From the NCBI GenBank assembly GCA_023954175.1, contig JAMLIM010000013.1, positions 1 to 57,279 on the forward strand: DNA of 57,279 nucleotides, written 5' to 3'. The notes below the pieces were generated by a model. That model did not search any database, was not told where the DNA came from, and worked only from the letters and a program-made list of their open reading frames with translations. Below, one piece after another: positions 24,580 through 33,513 of this stretch; position 1 is the stretch's first letter, and each line of letters opens with the position of its first letter. Origin of the DNA: Rhizobacter sp. (lineage in GTDB: Bacteria > Pseudomonadota > Gammaproteobacteria > Burkholderiales > Burkholderiaceae_C). The position numbers and the translations under genes are program-made.

Positions 24580-26526
24580 ATGTCCAACTCGGCGTTGATG
24601 TCCATCGGCACGCGTGCCATGTCGGCGAGCTACGCCGCCTTGCAGACGACCGGCAACAACATCGCCAACGCGAACACGGCGGGCTATTCGCGCCAGCAGG
24701 TCGAGCTTGCCGCCTCGGCCGGCCAATACAGCGGCATGGGCTTCTTCGGCAAGGGCGTGGACGTGACGACGGTGACGCGCGCGCACAGCGAGTTCCTGAC
24801 GCGCGAGGCGACGCTTACGCAGTCGATCGCCTCGGCCGATGGCGCGCGGCTGGAACAATTGCGGCGCCTGGAGCAGCTGTTCGGCACCGGCGAGTCGGGG
24901 CTCGGCTACCAGAGCGGGCAACTGCTCAACGCCTTCGTCGATGTCGCGAGCCGGCCGCAGGATGCGGCCTCGCGTCAGGTCGCGGTGGCACGCGCCGGTG
25001 ATGTGGCAACCTCGTTTCGTGCCGTGGGCGACCAGATCTCGAACCTGCAGGCCGGCGTGCGCGCCGACATGCAGACCTCGATCAAGGCCGTCAACGCACT
25101 CGCGAAAACCGTGGCCGGGCTGAACCAGCAGATCGCCAGCGCCGTCGCCACCGGCCACACGCCGAACGACCTGCTCGACCAGCGCGACCAGGCCGTGGCC
25201 GACATCGGCAAGTACGTGCAGGTGACGACGATCGCGGCCGGCGACGGTTCGCTCAACCTGTTCATCGGCGGCGGCCAGCGCCTCGTGCTCGGCAGCGAAG
25301 CGACCAGCCTCGTGGCGCTGGCCGACCCTTTCGACTCGACCCAGGTTCACGTCGGCATCAGCGAGGGCGGCAAGTCGCGCCTCGTGCCCGACAGCATGGT
25401 CGCCGGTGGCTCGATCGCCGGCCTGCTGCGCTTCCAGAACGAAGACCTGCGCGACGCGCGCAACCTCGTCGGCCAGATGGCGGCGGCGCTCGGTGGCGCG
25501 GTCAACGCGCAGCAGCATCTCGGCCTCGACCTCACCACGCCGACCGGCCGCGAAGGGCAGGACCTGTTCGCCGTCGGCGCACCGCGCGTGCAGACGGCGA
25601 CGACCAACGCCGGCAACGCGGTCGTCACGATCGGCGCGGCCGACGCCACACGAATGCGGGCGAGCGACTACGAACTGCGGTTCGACGGCAGCGACTACAC
25701 GCTGACGCGCCTGGGCAGCATGGACGCGCCGCAGACCTTCACGCCCGCCGCGCTCGCCGCTGGCGTGACGATCGACGGCATGAACATCCAGCTGGCGAGC
25801 GGCAGCGCCGTCGCCGGCGACCGCTTCCGGCTGCAGCCGGTCGCCGCCGCGGCGAGCAACATGCAGCGCGTGTTCGACGATCCACGCGGCATTGCCGCCG
25901 CCTCGCCGGTGACGGCGACGCTCGCGGCTTCGAACACCGGCACCGCGGCCGTCGCGTCGCTCGACGTGAAGATGCCGATCGCGGCACCGGTGCACGCGGT
26001 CGTGAAGTTCAGCGTCGCCCCTTTCACCGGCGACACCAGCTACCAGATGAGCAACGACGGCGGCAGCACCTACGGCGCCGCGCAGCCCTTCGTGGCCGGC
26101 CAGCCGATCGGCTTCACCGACGGCGGCGGCAACCTGCTGTGGGAACTCTCCGTCACTGGCACACCGGCCGACGGCGATCTGATTGCGGTCGATCCGACGG
26201 CCGTGCCGGGCATGAGCAATGGCAACGCGCTGGCCATGCTCGGGCTGCGCGACGCCGCGATCGTCGGCGGCGAGACCGTGACCGACGCCTGGTCGTCCAC
26301 GCTCGGCGAGGTCGGTGTGCGCGTGCAGGGCGCGGACGGCGCGGCGCGCATGTCGGCCGCCGTCGCGAGCGACGCCCAGATGCGCCAGCTCGATACGTCG
26401 GGCGTCAACCTGGACGAGGAAGCGGCGCGCCTGATCCAGTACCAGCAGAGCTACCAGGCGGCGGCCAAGATGCTGCAGGTGGCGCAGTCGGTGTTCGACA
26501 CCTTGCTGCAGATGACGCGAGGCTAG
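24580..26526 (+). CDS. flgK: Flagellar hook-associated protein 1 (FlgK)
   Basis: FlgK is the first hook-filament junction protein. The 648-aa product begins with the rod-type region (SYAALQTTGNNIANANTAGY followed by SRQQVELAA) and has the D0/D1 coiled-coil segments. Its conserved GSIAGLLRFQNEDLRDARNL is at about residues 277-296, and the C-terminal SGVNLDEEAARLIQYQQSYQ and AAKMLQVAQSVFDTLL are standard. A large variable middle domain explains the length. It follows flgJ after 14 bases and precedes flgL after 2. FlgN (15448-15846) is its export chaperone. I see no sigma-28 promoter directly upstream. Confidence 0.96.
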   Translation: MSNSALMSIGTRAMSASYAALQTTGNNIANANTAGYSRQQVELAASAGQYSGMGFFGKGVDVTTVTRAHSEFLTREATLTQSIASADGARLEQLRRLEQLFGTGESGLGYQSGQLLNAFVDVASRPQDAASRQVAVARAGDVATSFRAVGDQISNLQAGVRADMQTSIKAVNALAKTVAGLNQQIASAVATGHTPNDLLDQRDQAVADIGKYVQVTTIAAGDGSLNLFIGGGQRLVLGSEATSLVALADPFDSTQVHVGISEGGKSRLVPDSMVAGGSIAGLLRFQNEDLRDARNLVGQMAAALGGAVNAQQHLGLDLTTPTGREGQDLFAVGAPRVQTATTNAGNAVVTIGAADATRMRASDYELRFDGSDYTLTRLGSMDAPQTFTPAALAAGVTIDGMNIQLASGSAVAGDRFRLQPVAAAASNMQRVFDDPRGIAAASPVTATLAASNTGTAAVASLDVKMPIAAPVHAVVKFSVAPFTGDTSYQMSNDGGSTYGAAQPFVAGQPIGFTDGGGNLLWELSVTGTPADGDLIAVDPTAVPGMSNGNALAMLGLRDAAIVGGETVTDAWSSTLGEVGVRVQGADGAARMSAAVASDAQMRQLDTSGVNLDEEAARLIQYQQSYQAAAKMLQVAQSVFDTLLQMTRG

Positions 26527-26528
26527 TG

Positions 26529-27728
26529 ATGATCCGCCTGAGCACCGCCCACACCCACGACAAGACGATCGAGCGCCTGTCGCAGCGCCAACTCGAGCTG
26601 AGCGACGCGCAGCTGCGGATGACGACGGGCAAGCGCGTGATGCGCGCGAGCGACGATCCGATCAACGCGGCGCGCGCCGAGCGCGCGCTCGCGAGTGTTT
26701 CCCGCGCCGACGCGGGCACGCGTTCGGTCGAAGCCAGCCGCAATGCGATGACGCAGACCGAGGCGGCGCTCGGCGATGCCGGTGACCTGCTGCAGCAGGT
26801 TCGCGAGGCGCTCGTGGCGAGCGGCAACGCGGCCTACGACGACAGCCAGCGCAAGGTGCTGGCGGAGCAGATCCGCGGCCTGCGCGATCAGCTGCTCGCG
26901 GTGGCCAATCGCGGCGACGGCGCCGGCGGGTATCTGTTCGGCGGACAGGGTTCGGCCACGCCGCCGTTCCTCGATGCCCCGGGCGGCGTGCAGTACGTCG
27001 GCACGCGCGGCGCGATCAATGCGGCGCGCGGCGAGAGCTTGCCGATGACGATGGACGGCGACGCCGCCTGGCTCACGGCGCCGAGCGGCAACGGTGTCTT
27101 CGAGACGCGTGTCGTGACGGCGGCCGGCAGCGGCTGGATCGACGCCGGCCGCGTGACGGATCCGACCGCGCTCACCGGGGCCAAATACAGCCTGCAGTTC
27201 ACGGTGTCGAGTGGCACGACGACCTACAGCGTGCTCAAGGATGGCGTTGCGACACCGGTCACCGACGTCGCCTACGTGCCCGGGCAGGCGATTGCGATCG
27301 ACGGCATGGCGTTCGCCGTCAGTGGCGCGCCGGCCGACGGCGACGAGTTCGCGATCGAGCCCTCGACGCCATCGCTCAGCGTGTTCGATGCGCTCGATGC
27401 GGCCGCGAACGAGCTGGCGACGCCGCTGCGCAACCCCGGCGCGATCGCGCAGACGACGAGCACCGGCCTGCGCGACGTCGATGCGCTGCTGGCGCGGCTG
27501 TCGCTGTCGCGTTCGGCCGCGGGCGAGGCGCTGACGCGCATCGACAACACCGGTGCGCGCCACGATGCGGCGCGCACGAGCGGCCAGATCGAACGATCGA
27601 ATGCCGAGGATCTCGACCTGACGGCGGCGATCTCGGACTTCCAGACGCGCCAGACCGGCTACCAGGTGGCGCTCCAGACCTACGCGTCGGTGCAGCGGCT
27701 GTCGCTGTTCGACTACATCAAGACATGA
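26529..27728 (+). CDS. flgL: Flagellar hook-associated protein 3 (FlgL)
   Basis: FlgL is the second junction protein, between FlgK and the filament. The 399-aa product has a flagellin-like N-terminus (MIRLSTAHTHDKTIERLSQR, then MTTGKRVMRASDDPINAARA) and a flagellin-like C-terminus (AAISDFQTRQTGYQVALQTY followed by SVQRLSLFDYI). The middle domain is variable. ATG 26529 begins two bases after the flgK stop. The last gene of the flg operon proper, it is followed after 49 bases by the EAL-HDOD-type gene on the same strand. Confidence 0.95.
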   Translation: MIRLSTAHTHDKTIERLSQRQLELSDAQLRMTTGKRVMRASDDPINAARAERALASVSRADAGTRSVEASRNAMTQTEAALGDAGDLLQQVREALVASGNAAYDDSQRKVLAEQIRGLRDQLLAVANRGDGAGGYLFGGQGSATPPFLDAPGGVQYVGTRGAINAARGESLPMTMDGDAAWLTAPSGNGVFETRVVTAAGSGWIDAGRVTDPTALTGAKYSLQFTVSSGTTTYSVLKDGVATPVTDVAYVPGQAIAIDGMAFAVSGAPADGDEFAIEPSTPSLSVFDALDAAANELATPLRNPGAIAQTTSTGLRDVDALLARLSLSRSAAGEALTRIDNTGARHDAARTSGQIERSNAEDLDLTAAISDFQTRQTGYQVALQTYASVQRLSLFDYIKT

Positions 27729-27777
27729 ACCCGGCGCGCACGCCGTGCTGCGTGGCGCGCACCGCAGACGACAAGAC

Positions 27778-28989
27778 ATGAGCGACGCATCGATTCTCGG
27801 CCAGGTGGCGCTGTGCTATTCGCCCGTCATCGACCGCAACCGCGCCGTCAAGGCGACACGGCTGACGGTCTTCCCGCTGCGGCCGGACGCCGCGCCCGAC
27901 GCCGGCCTGCTGCTCGGCGCGGTGGCGCAGGTCTGGCCGGCAGGCGGCGGTGAGGTCTGGCTCAACGTGTTGAGCGAGAGCCTGCTCGGCGATCTGCTGC
28001 GTGCGGACAGCGAAACGAATCTCAAGCTCGAGGTGCCGTCCTTCATGGCGAGCGACCCGGCGCAGCACGACGCGCTGCTTGCGCTGCATGCGCGCGGCAA
28101 TGCGCTGCTGCTCAAGGGCCGGCCGGTCGAGGACCTGCCGCGCGATCTGCTGCCGTGCTTCAGCCATGCGATCGTCGATCTCGCCGAAGATCGGCGTGTC
28201 AACGAAGCGCCCGGTGCATCGCCGCACGCCGCGGCGCGCTCGATCGAGTATGCGCAATCGGGCATCCGCACGATCGTGCAGATGGAGGCGAGCTTCAATC
28301 GCGGCGCCGCCGCCGTGCTCGGCTGGCCAATCGACGACGTGCTCGCCGAACAGGCCAAGGGCTCCTCGCGTTCCTCGAAGCAGGGCGACATGCAGGTGAT
28401 CGTGGAGCTGATCCACCGCGTCGATCGCGAGGAGTCGATCGACCGCCTGGAGCAGACGCTGCGGCGCGATCCGACGCTGGCCTTCAAGCTGCTGCGCTAC
28501 ATCAACTCGCCGGCGTTCGGCCTGCGGGTCGAGATATCGTCGTTCGCGCACGCGATCATGATGCTCGGCCATCGCAAGTTGAAGCGCTGGCTCGCGCTGC
28601 TGCTCGCCACCGCGACGCAGGACCCGAACCTGAAGCCGGTGATGTTCGCCGCCGTGCGCCGCGGCCTGCTGATGGAAGAACTCGGCCGCGCGGTGGGTGA
28701 CGAGGAGATGCGCAACGAGATGTTCATCTGCGGCGTGTTCTCGCTGCTCGACCGCATGTTCAACCAGCCGTTCTCCGAGCTGCTGAAAACGATCCCGGTG
28801 CCAGAACGGGTGGCCCAGGCGCTGCTCGACGAAGCCGGCCCGTACCACCCCTACATCGTGCTCGTGCGCGCGGTCGAAGGCGATTCGCTGTTCGACGTGC
28901 GCGCGGCGGCCGAAAGCCTGCTGCTCGGCGTCGGCGAGATCAACCAGGCCCAGCTCCGGGCACTGGCCGCGGCCTCGCAGCTCGACTGA
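27778..28989 (+). CDS. Degenerate EAL plus HDOD-domain signalling protein (YuxH type)
   Basis: This 403-aa cytoplasmic protein starts ILGQVALCYSPVIDRNRAVK, which resembles the N-terminus of EAL-HDOD hybrids, but the EAL catalytic motifs are absent, so it should not hydrolyse c-di-GMP. From about residue 200 the HDOD domain is clear (MQVIVELIHRVDREESIDRL, then KLLRYINSPAFGLRVEISSF and AIMMLGHRKLKRWLALLL). HDOD proteins act as scaffolds in signalling, and YuxH-type members often regulate motility. ATG 27778 is used; the longer frame from 27745 adds 11 Arg-rich codons unlike homologues. It directly follows flgL and may be read with it. Confidence 0.85.
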   Translation: MSDASILGQVALCYSPVIDRNRAVKATRLTVFPLRPDAAPDAGLLLGAVAQVWPAGGGEVWLNVLSESLLGDLLRADSETNLKLEVPSFMASDPAQHDALLALHARGNALLLKGRPVEDLPRDLLPCFSHAIVDLAEDRRVNEAPGASPHAAARSIEYAQSGIRTIVQMEASFNRGAAAVLGWPIDDVLAEQAKGSSRSSKQGDMQVIVELIHRVDREESIDRLEQTLRRDPTLAFKLLRYINSPAFGLRVEISSFAHAIMMLGHRKLKRWLALLLATATQDPNLKPVMFAAVRRGLLMEELGRAVGDEEMRNEMFICGVFSLLDRMFNQPFSELLKTIPVPERVAQALLDEAGPYHPYIVLVRAVEGDSLFDVRAAAESLLLGVGEINQAQLRALAAASQLD

Positions 28990-29081
28990 ATCCGGCGCGA
29001 ATCCGGCCCGGCGCAAGGGCGGCGCACCCCGCGCTGCGTACACTTCGGCGTTCAACCCATGCGAGCTCACGCGTCACGTTC

Positions 29082-32000
29082 ATGAATCGCCCGGAATCGG
29101 TCGCCGGCGCGCCGCTGCTGCTGCCGTTTCTCGACCTGCTGTCCGACGCCGTGCTGGTGCTCGACGCGCAGGCGCGGCTGCAGTTCGTCAACCCCGCTGC
29201 GCAGCGCCTGCTCGGCTGCGGCGCCGGCGCGCGGCTCGACCAGCTGCAGCCGATGCTGGGCGACCGCGCGCTGCACTGGCTGCGCGGCGCGCTCGCCGGC
29301 CGCGCGGGCGGCGATCAGGAGCAGCCGTTCACGCGGCCCGACGGCGGCCGTCTGAGCCTCGCGCTGCGGCCGATCGACGCCCGCCAGTGGGCGCTGCGGC
29401 TGCGCCTCGAAGCGGCGCCCGAAGACGACCTGCCTGCGGCCGCGCGACCGATGCTGCATGCGGCGTCGTCGGATCTGCTGCGACTCGTCTGGGACGCGCC
29501 GTTCCCGGCCGTGCTGCTGGGCCCCGACGGCCGCCTGCTCGATGCCAATCCGGCCTTCGTCGAGTTCAGCGGCTTCGCGCGCGCCGAGCTGATCGGCGTC
29601 GATCCGATCGACCTGCAGCCCGAGGAAGACCGCGCCGCGGCGCGCGCGCAGCGCGAGCGGGCGCCCGAGGCGGGTGCGCCCGGCGATCGATCGGCGTTGC
29701 TCGATCGGCGCCTGATCGACGCCAGCGGGCGCGAGCGCTGGTGGCGCGAGGCGCGTCACGCGATGCTCGACGCCGACGGCCGCAGCCTGAGCCTCGTGAC
29801 GATGCAGGATTGCACGGCCGAGCACGTCGCGCGCGAACGTGCCGACCGCTCGGTGCGCGAGCTCGACGACTGGTTCAACCTCAGCCCGGTCGGGATGGTG
29901 TTGTTCGACGACTCGGGCCTGCTGGTGCGCACCAATCGCGCCTTCGACGCCCTCGTCGGCGCGGTGCCGGTGCTGCTGAGCGAGGCTTCGCCCGGCCTGC
30001 AGCAACTGCTCGCCTTCAGTGATGGCCGGCCGCTCGCGCCGTTGCAGCCGGGCGCCAGCCCACACGAGAGCCAGGCCTGGCTGGCGCAGGGCGACGCCGC
30101 GCCGCGCCGGCTGCGGTCGGTCGTGCGCTGCTACGAGACGCCGGGCGGCCACCGGCGCTGCATGGCGATCGTCGAAGACCGCAGCATGGAGGAGGAGCGC
30201 GACCTCGCACGCATGCAGATCGACGCCCTGATGGACACCGCCGGCGTCGGCCTCGCGACGTTTCAGGAATCGACCGGCTGGTTGCGCGATCGTGCCGCCG
30301 GCGCCGCCGCTGCTGGCGGCGGCAGCGGCCGGCCGGCGTCGAAGAGCGTGCCCTCCGCGGCACTGCAATCGGTGCGGCGCGAGATCGTCGTCGAAGCGAC
30401 GCTGCCCGAATTCGAGAAGGTGCAACACGCGTTGCGGCATGCGCTGCGCGCCGAGGCGCGCTACGCGATACGCCACCCCGAGCTCGGGCTGCGCTGGCTG
30501 CTGACGCGTGTCGAGCCGGCGACGCTCGCCTCGGGCAAGCGCACGACCTCGGTCGTGACGCTCGACGTCACCGATCAGCACCAGACGCAGCTGCGCAGCG
30601 AACAGTTGCTGCACGAGATGACGACGATCCTCGAGAGCGCAAGCACCGGCATCGCCTATCTGCGCGGCAACCGGCTGGTGCGCTGCAACCAGCGTTTCGA
30701 GGCGATGCTCGGCCTCGAGGCCGGGCGCGCCGCCGGCAAGACGATCGAGGAGCTGTTCGCCGGCTGGCCGCAGCTGCGCGAAGTCGTCGACGAGACCGTG
30801 AGCGCGCTGGCGAGCGGGGCGGTCTACGAGACGGAATTCAAGGTCGACGCCGACCCCGCCGAAGGCGTGCCCGAGCGCTGGGTCGCGCTCTCGCTGCGCA
30901 GCACCGGGCCCGCCGGGGACACCGAGGCGATCGCCGTGCTGTCGGACATCACGCGGCTGAAGGCGCAGCAGAGCGAGCTCGAAACGCTGGCGCGCGACCG
31001 CGAGCTGATGTTCAGCCTGTCCGAGGTCGGCATTGCCTTCGTTCGCGACGGCGTGATCCAGCGCGCGAACGAGGCCTTCGCGACGCTCACCGGCTACCCC
31101 GCGCAGGACATCCTGGATCTTCCGTTCCAGTCCTTGTTCCCGGACCGCGCCGAGTTCAATCGGCTGTGGTCGCGCGAAGACGAACAGATGCGCCGCCGCG
31201 GTCGCTGGAGCGGCGAGCGCCAGCTGCGTCGGCGCGACGGCCAGCTGCTGTGGGTGCAGGTCAGCAAGCGTCTCGTCGTCGAGGGGGATCCGACCGGCGG
31301 CATGATCGCCTCCTACGTCAATGTCGATGCGCGCCATCGCGCCGAGCAGGCGGTCGCGCTGCAGGCCGAGCGCACGCGCGCGATCCTCGACTCGGTGCTC
31401 GTCGGCATCGTCACCGTCGGCTCACGCGGCATCGAGTGGATGAACCGCTCGGCGCGGCGCATGTTCGGCGGCGATCTGGCGGATTTCGTCAGCCAGCCGA
31501 TCAGCACCGTCGCCACGCCGGAGCCGGATCACCCGTTCCGCCAGACGCAGTACCTGAACGATCTGTTCGAAGGCCAGGCCGAGACCTTCGAGTGCCGTGT
31601 CAAGGCGCGCGACGGGCGCGAGTTCTGGATCGTCGGCAACGTGGTCGCGACCGGCATGGAGCGCACCGGCCGGCAGCTCACCTATGCGCTGCTCGACATC
31701 GAGCGGCGCCGACAGGCCGAGGCGCGCAGCGAGGAGACGCAGGCCTCGCTGCAGCGCCTGATCGAGATGGCACCGCTCGCGATCGCGCTGCGCGACGCCA
31801 CTACGCTGCGCGTGCTGCAGCTCAACCAGACGGCGGCCAGCATCGTCGGCAAGCCGATCGGCGAGCTCGTCGGCCGGACACCGGAGGAGATGCACACGCC
31901 CGAGACGGCGGCCGAGATGCGCGAGCACATGGCGCGCGCGCTCGCCGCCGGCGAGGTCACGCATCACGAGTACACCCTTCCCGGCGCGGAGGGGCCGAGG

Positions 32001-32750
32001 CAATGGGACGCGCGCTACCTGCCGCTCGGTCCGCCCGGGCAGGCGCCCGACCAGTTGCTGCTCGTCGCGACCGACGTCACCGAGCAGCGCGCCGCGCAGC
32101 AGGCCCGGCTCGAGGCGGCGATCGCACAGCGCGAGATGCTGGTCAAGGAAGTGCACCACCGCATCAAGAACAACCTGCAGGGCGTCGCCGGCCTCCTGCA
32201 GCAGATCGCCGAACGCAAGCCCGAGGTCGAGGCGGTGATCTCCGAGGTCGTCGGCCAGGTGCAGGCGATTGCGCAGGTCTACGGGCTGCAGGTCGGCAGC
32301 TCGGGGCCGCTGCTGCTGAAGAGCGTCGTCGAGGCGATCACCGGCTCGGTGCAGCGCACCTTCGGGCGCAACATCGCCTTCGGCTTCGAGGGCGAGGCGT
32401 CGCGGCCGTGGGCGTTGCCGGAGGCCGAGTCGATCCCGATCGCGCTCACGATCAACGAACTGCTGACGAACGCGATCAAGCATTCGCGCGCAGAGGACGG
32501 CAGCGAGCCGGCCGTGCATTGCAAGCTGAGCTGCGGCGAAGAGGGCGTCAGCATCGCGATCTCGAACCCCGGCGCGTTGAGCGCGGACTTCAGCCTGGCG
32601 CGCATTCCGGGCGGCGTCTCCGGCCTCGGGCTCGTGCGTGCGCTGATGCCGCGGCGCTGCGCGACGCTCACGCTCGAGCAGCAGGGGTCGCAGGTCCTGG
32701 CGACGGTCGCGTTGACGCCGCCGGGCGTGGTCCGGCTGGCACAGGCCTGA
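29082..32750 (+). CDS. Multi-PAS HisKA_2-family sensor histidine kinase
   Basis: This 1222-aa soluble kinase has no transmembrane segment. PAS-like repeats begin near residues 15, 132, 264, 379 (degenerate, with an Ala/Gly-rich linker), 516, 641, 766 and 889; examples are DAVLVLDAQARLQFVNPAAQ and GIAFVRDGVIQRANEAFATL. The HisKA_2 dimerisation region follows with the phospho-accepting His in VKEVHHRIKNNLQG near residue 1023, then an HATPase with NELLTNAIKHS and GLGLVRALM. HisKA_2 kinases characteristically pair with ANTAR response regulators, and one is encoded 139 bases downstream. The signal is unknown; no cofactor-binding Cys or His stands out. Confidence 0.92.
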   Translation: MNRPESVAGAPLLLPFLDLLSDAVLVLDAQARLQFVNPAAQRLLGCGAGARLDQLQPMLGDRALHWLRGALAGRAGGDQEQPFTRPDGGRLSLALRPIDARQWALRLRLEAAPEDDLPAAARPMLHAASSDLLRLVWDAPFPAVLLGPDGRLLDANPAFVEFSGFARAELIGVDPIDLQPEEDRAAARAQRERAPEAGAPGDRSALLDRRLIDASGRERWWREARHAMLDADGRSLSLVTMQDCTAEHVARERADRSVRELDDWFNLSPVGMVLFDDSGLLVRTNRAFDALVGAVPVLLSEASPGLQQLLAFSDGRPLAPLQPGASPHESQAWLAQGDAAPRRLRSVVRCYETPGGHRRCMAIVEDRSMEEERDLARMQIDALMDTAGVGLATFQESTGWLRDRAAGAAAAGGGSGRPASKSVPSAALQSVRREIVVEATLPEFEKVQHALRHALRAEARYAIRHPELGLRWLLTRVEPATLASGKRTTSVVTLDVTDQHQTQLRSEQLLHEMTTILESASTGIAYLRGNRLVRCNQRFEAMLGLEAGRAAGKTIEELFAGWPQLREVVDETVSALASGAVYETEFKVDADPAEGVPERWVALSLRSTGPAGDTEAIAVLSDITRLKAQQSELETLARDRELMFSLSEVGIAFVRDGVIQRANEAFATLTGYPAQDILDLPFQSLFPDRAEFNRLWSREDEQMRRRGRWSGERQLRRRDGQLLWVQVSKRLVVEGDPTGGMIASYVNVDARHRAEQAVALQAERTRAILDSVLVGIVTVGSRGIEWMNRSARRMFGGDLADFVSQPISTVATPEPDHPFRQTQYLNDLFEGQAETFECRVKARDGREFWIVGNVVATGMERTGRQLTYALLDIERRRQAEARSEETQASLQRLIEMAPLAIALRDATTLRVLQLNQTAASIVGKPIGELVGRTPEEMHTPETAAEMREHMARALAAGEVTHHEYTLPGAEGPRQWDARYLPLGPPGQAPDQLLLVATDVTEQRAAQQARLEAAIAQREMLVKEVHHRIKNNLQGVAGLLQQIAERKPEVEAVISEVVGQVQAIAQVYGLQVGSSGPLLLKSVVEAITGSVQRTFGRNIAFGFEGEASRPWALPEAESIPIALTINELLTNAIKHSRAEDGSEPAVHCKLSCGEEGVSIAISNPGALSADFSLARIPGGVSGLGLVRALMPRRCATLTLEQQGSQVLATVALTPPGVVRLAQA

Positions 32751-32889
32751 TCGCCACCGTCTTCGCGGCGCGCGGCGGACCGTGCAGGGTGCAGGTTTCG
32801 TGTCGAGTTGTTTCGCGTCGACGGCGCTTTCGGCCACAATTCGAGGCGCTGCCCCGCGACCGGCGGGGCGCGCGAACCAGGACGCAGAC

Positions 32890-33477
32890 GTGAGCGACAA
32901 GGGCAAGATACTCGTGGTGGACGACGACCGGCTCGTGCTGGCGACGCTGACGCACGGGCTGCTCAAGGCCGGCTACGAGGTGATCGAGGCCGACAACGGC
33001 GACGATGCGATCCTGCTCGCGCGCGAGCACCGGCCCGACCTGGCGCTGCTCGACATCCGCATGGAAGGCAAGAGCGGCTTCGACGTCGCCGACTACCTGC
33101 GCAAGTTCCTGCAGATGCCCTTCATGTTCCTGTCGGCCTTCGCAGACGACGAGACCGTCGCCAAGGTCAAGGAGCTCGGCGCGGTGGACTATCTCGTCAA
33201 GCCGCTCGAAGTGCGGCAGATCCTGCCCGCGGTCGAGGCGGCGCTTGCCGCCTTGCGCGCCAGACCTGCGACGAGCGCGCCGCCGGAAGCAGCGGTCGAG
33301 GCGATGTCCCCCGTCGCCATCGCGGTCGGCGTGCTGATGCATCGCAACTCGCTTTCGCGCAGTGCCGCACTCGCGATGCTGCAGTCGCAGGCGCGCGAAG
33401 ATGGGCGCGACGTGGACGATCATGCGCTGCGGTTGATCGAGGCGCTCGAGCTGCTCGCGCGGCCGCCGCGCGGCTGA
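32890..33477 (+). CDS. Response regulator with ANTAR RNA-binding output domain
   Basis: This 195-aa protein has a receiver domain (KILVVDDDRLV, phospho-acceptor Asp in LALLDIRMEG near residue 57, YLVKPLE lysine near 107) and a C-terminal ANTAR domain at about residues 140-192 (VAIAVGVLMHRNSLSRSAAL, then QAREDGRDVDDHALRLIEAL). ANTAR proteins bind RNA hairpins and antiterminate. The start is the GTG at 32890 with AGGAC upstream; the preceding in-frame residues are not family-like. The partner is very probably the HisKA_2 kinase encoded just upstream. The RNA target is not identified. A small GC hairpin in its own leader has a 5-base loop, unlike the hexaloop bound by this class. Confidence 0.92.
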   Translation: MSDKGKILVVDDDRLVLATLTHGLLKAGYEVIEADNGDDAILLAREHRPDLALLDIRMEGKSGFDVADYLRKFLQMPFMFLSAFADDETVAKVKELGAVDYLVKPLEVRQILPAVEAALAALRARPATSAPPEAAVEAMSPVAIAVGVLMHRNSLSRSAALAMLQSQAREDGRDVDDHALRLIEALELLARPPRG

Positions 33478-33513
33478 TCCGCCGCGCGACCCGCTCGGCG
33501 CGCCCGAACAGAT

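Noticed and set aside
24541-24580. Sigma-28 promoter before flgK
   Set aside because: No TAAA-N15-GCCGATAA-like sequence was found in the flgJ end or the 14-base gap.
32851-32869. Hairpin GCCCCGC/GCGGGGC before the ANTAR gene as a possible ANTAR target
   Set aside because: ANTAR proteins bind paired hexaloop hairpins with A and G at set loop positions. This one has a 5-base loop and no second hairpin.
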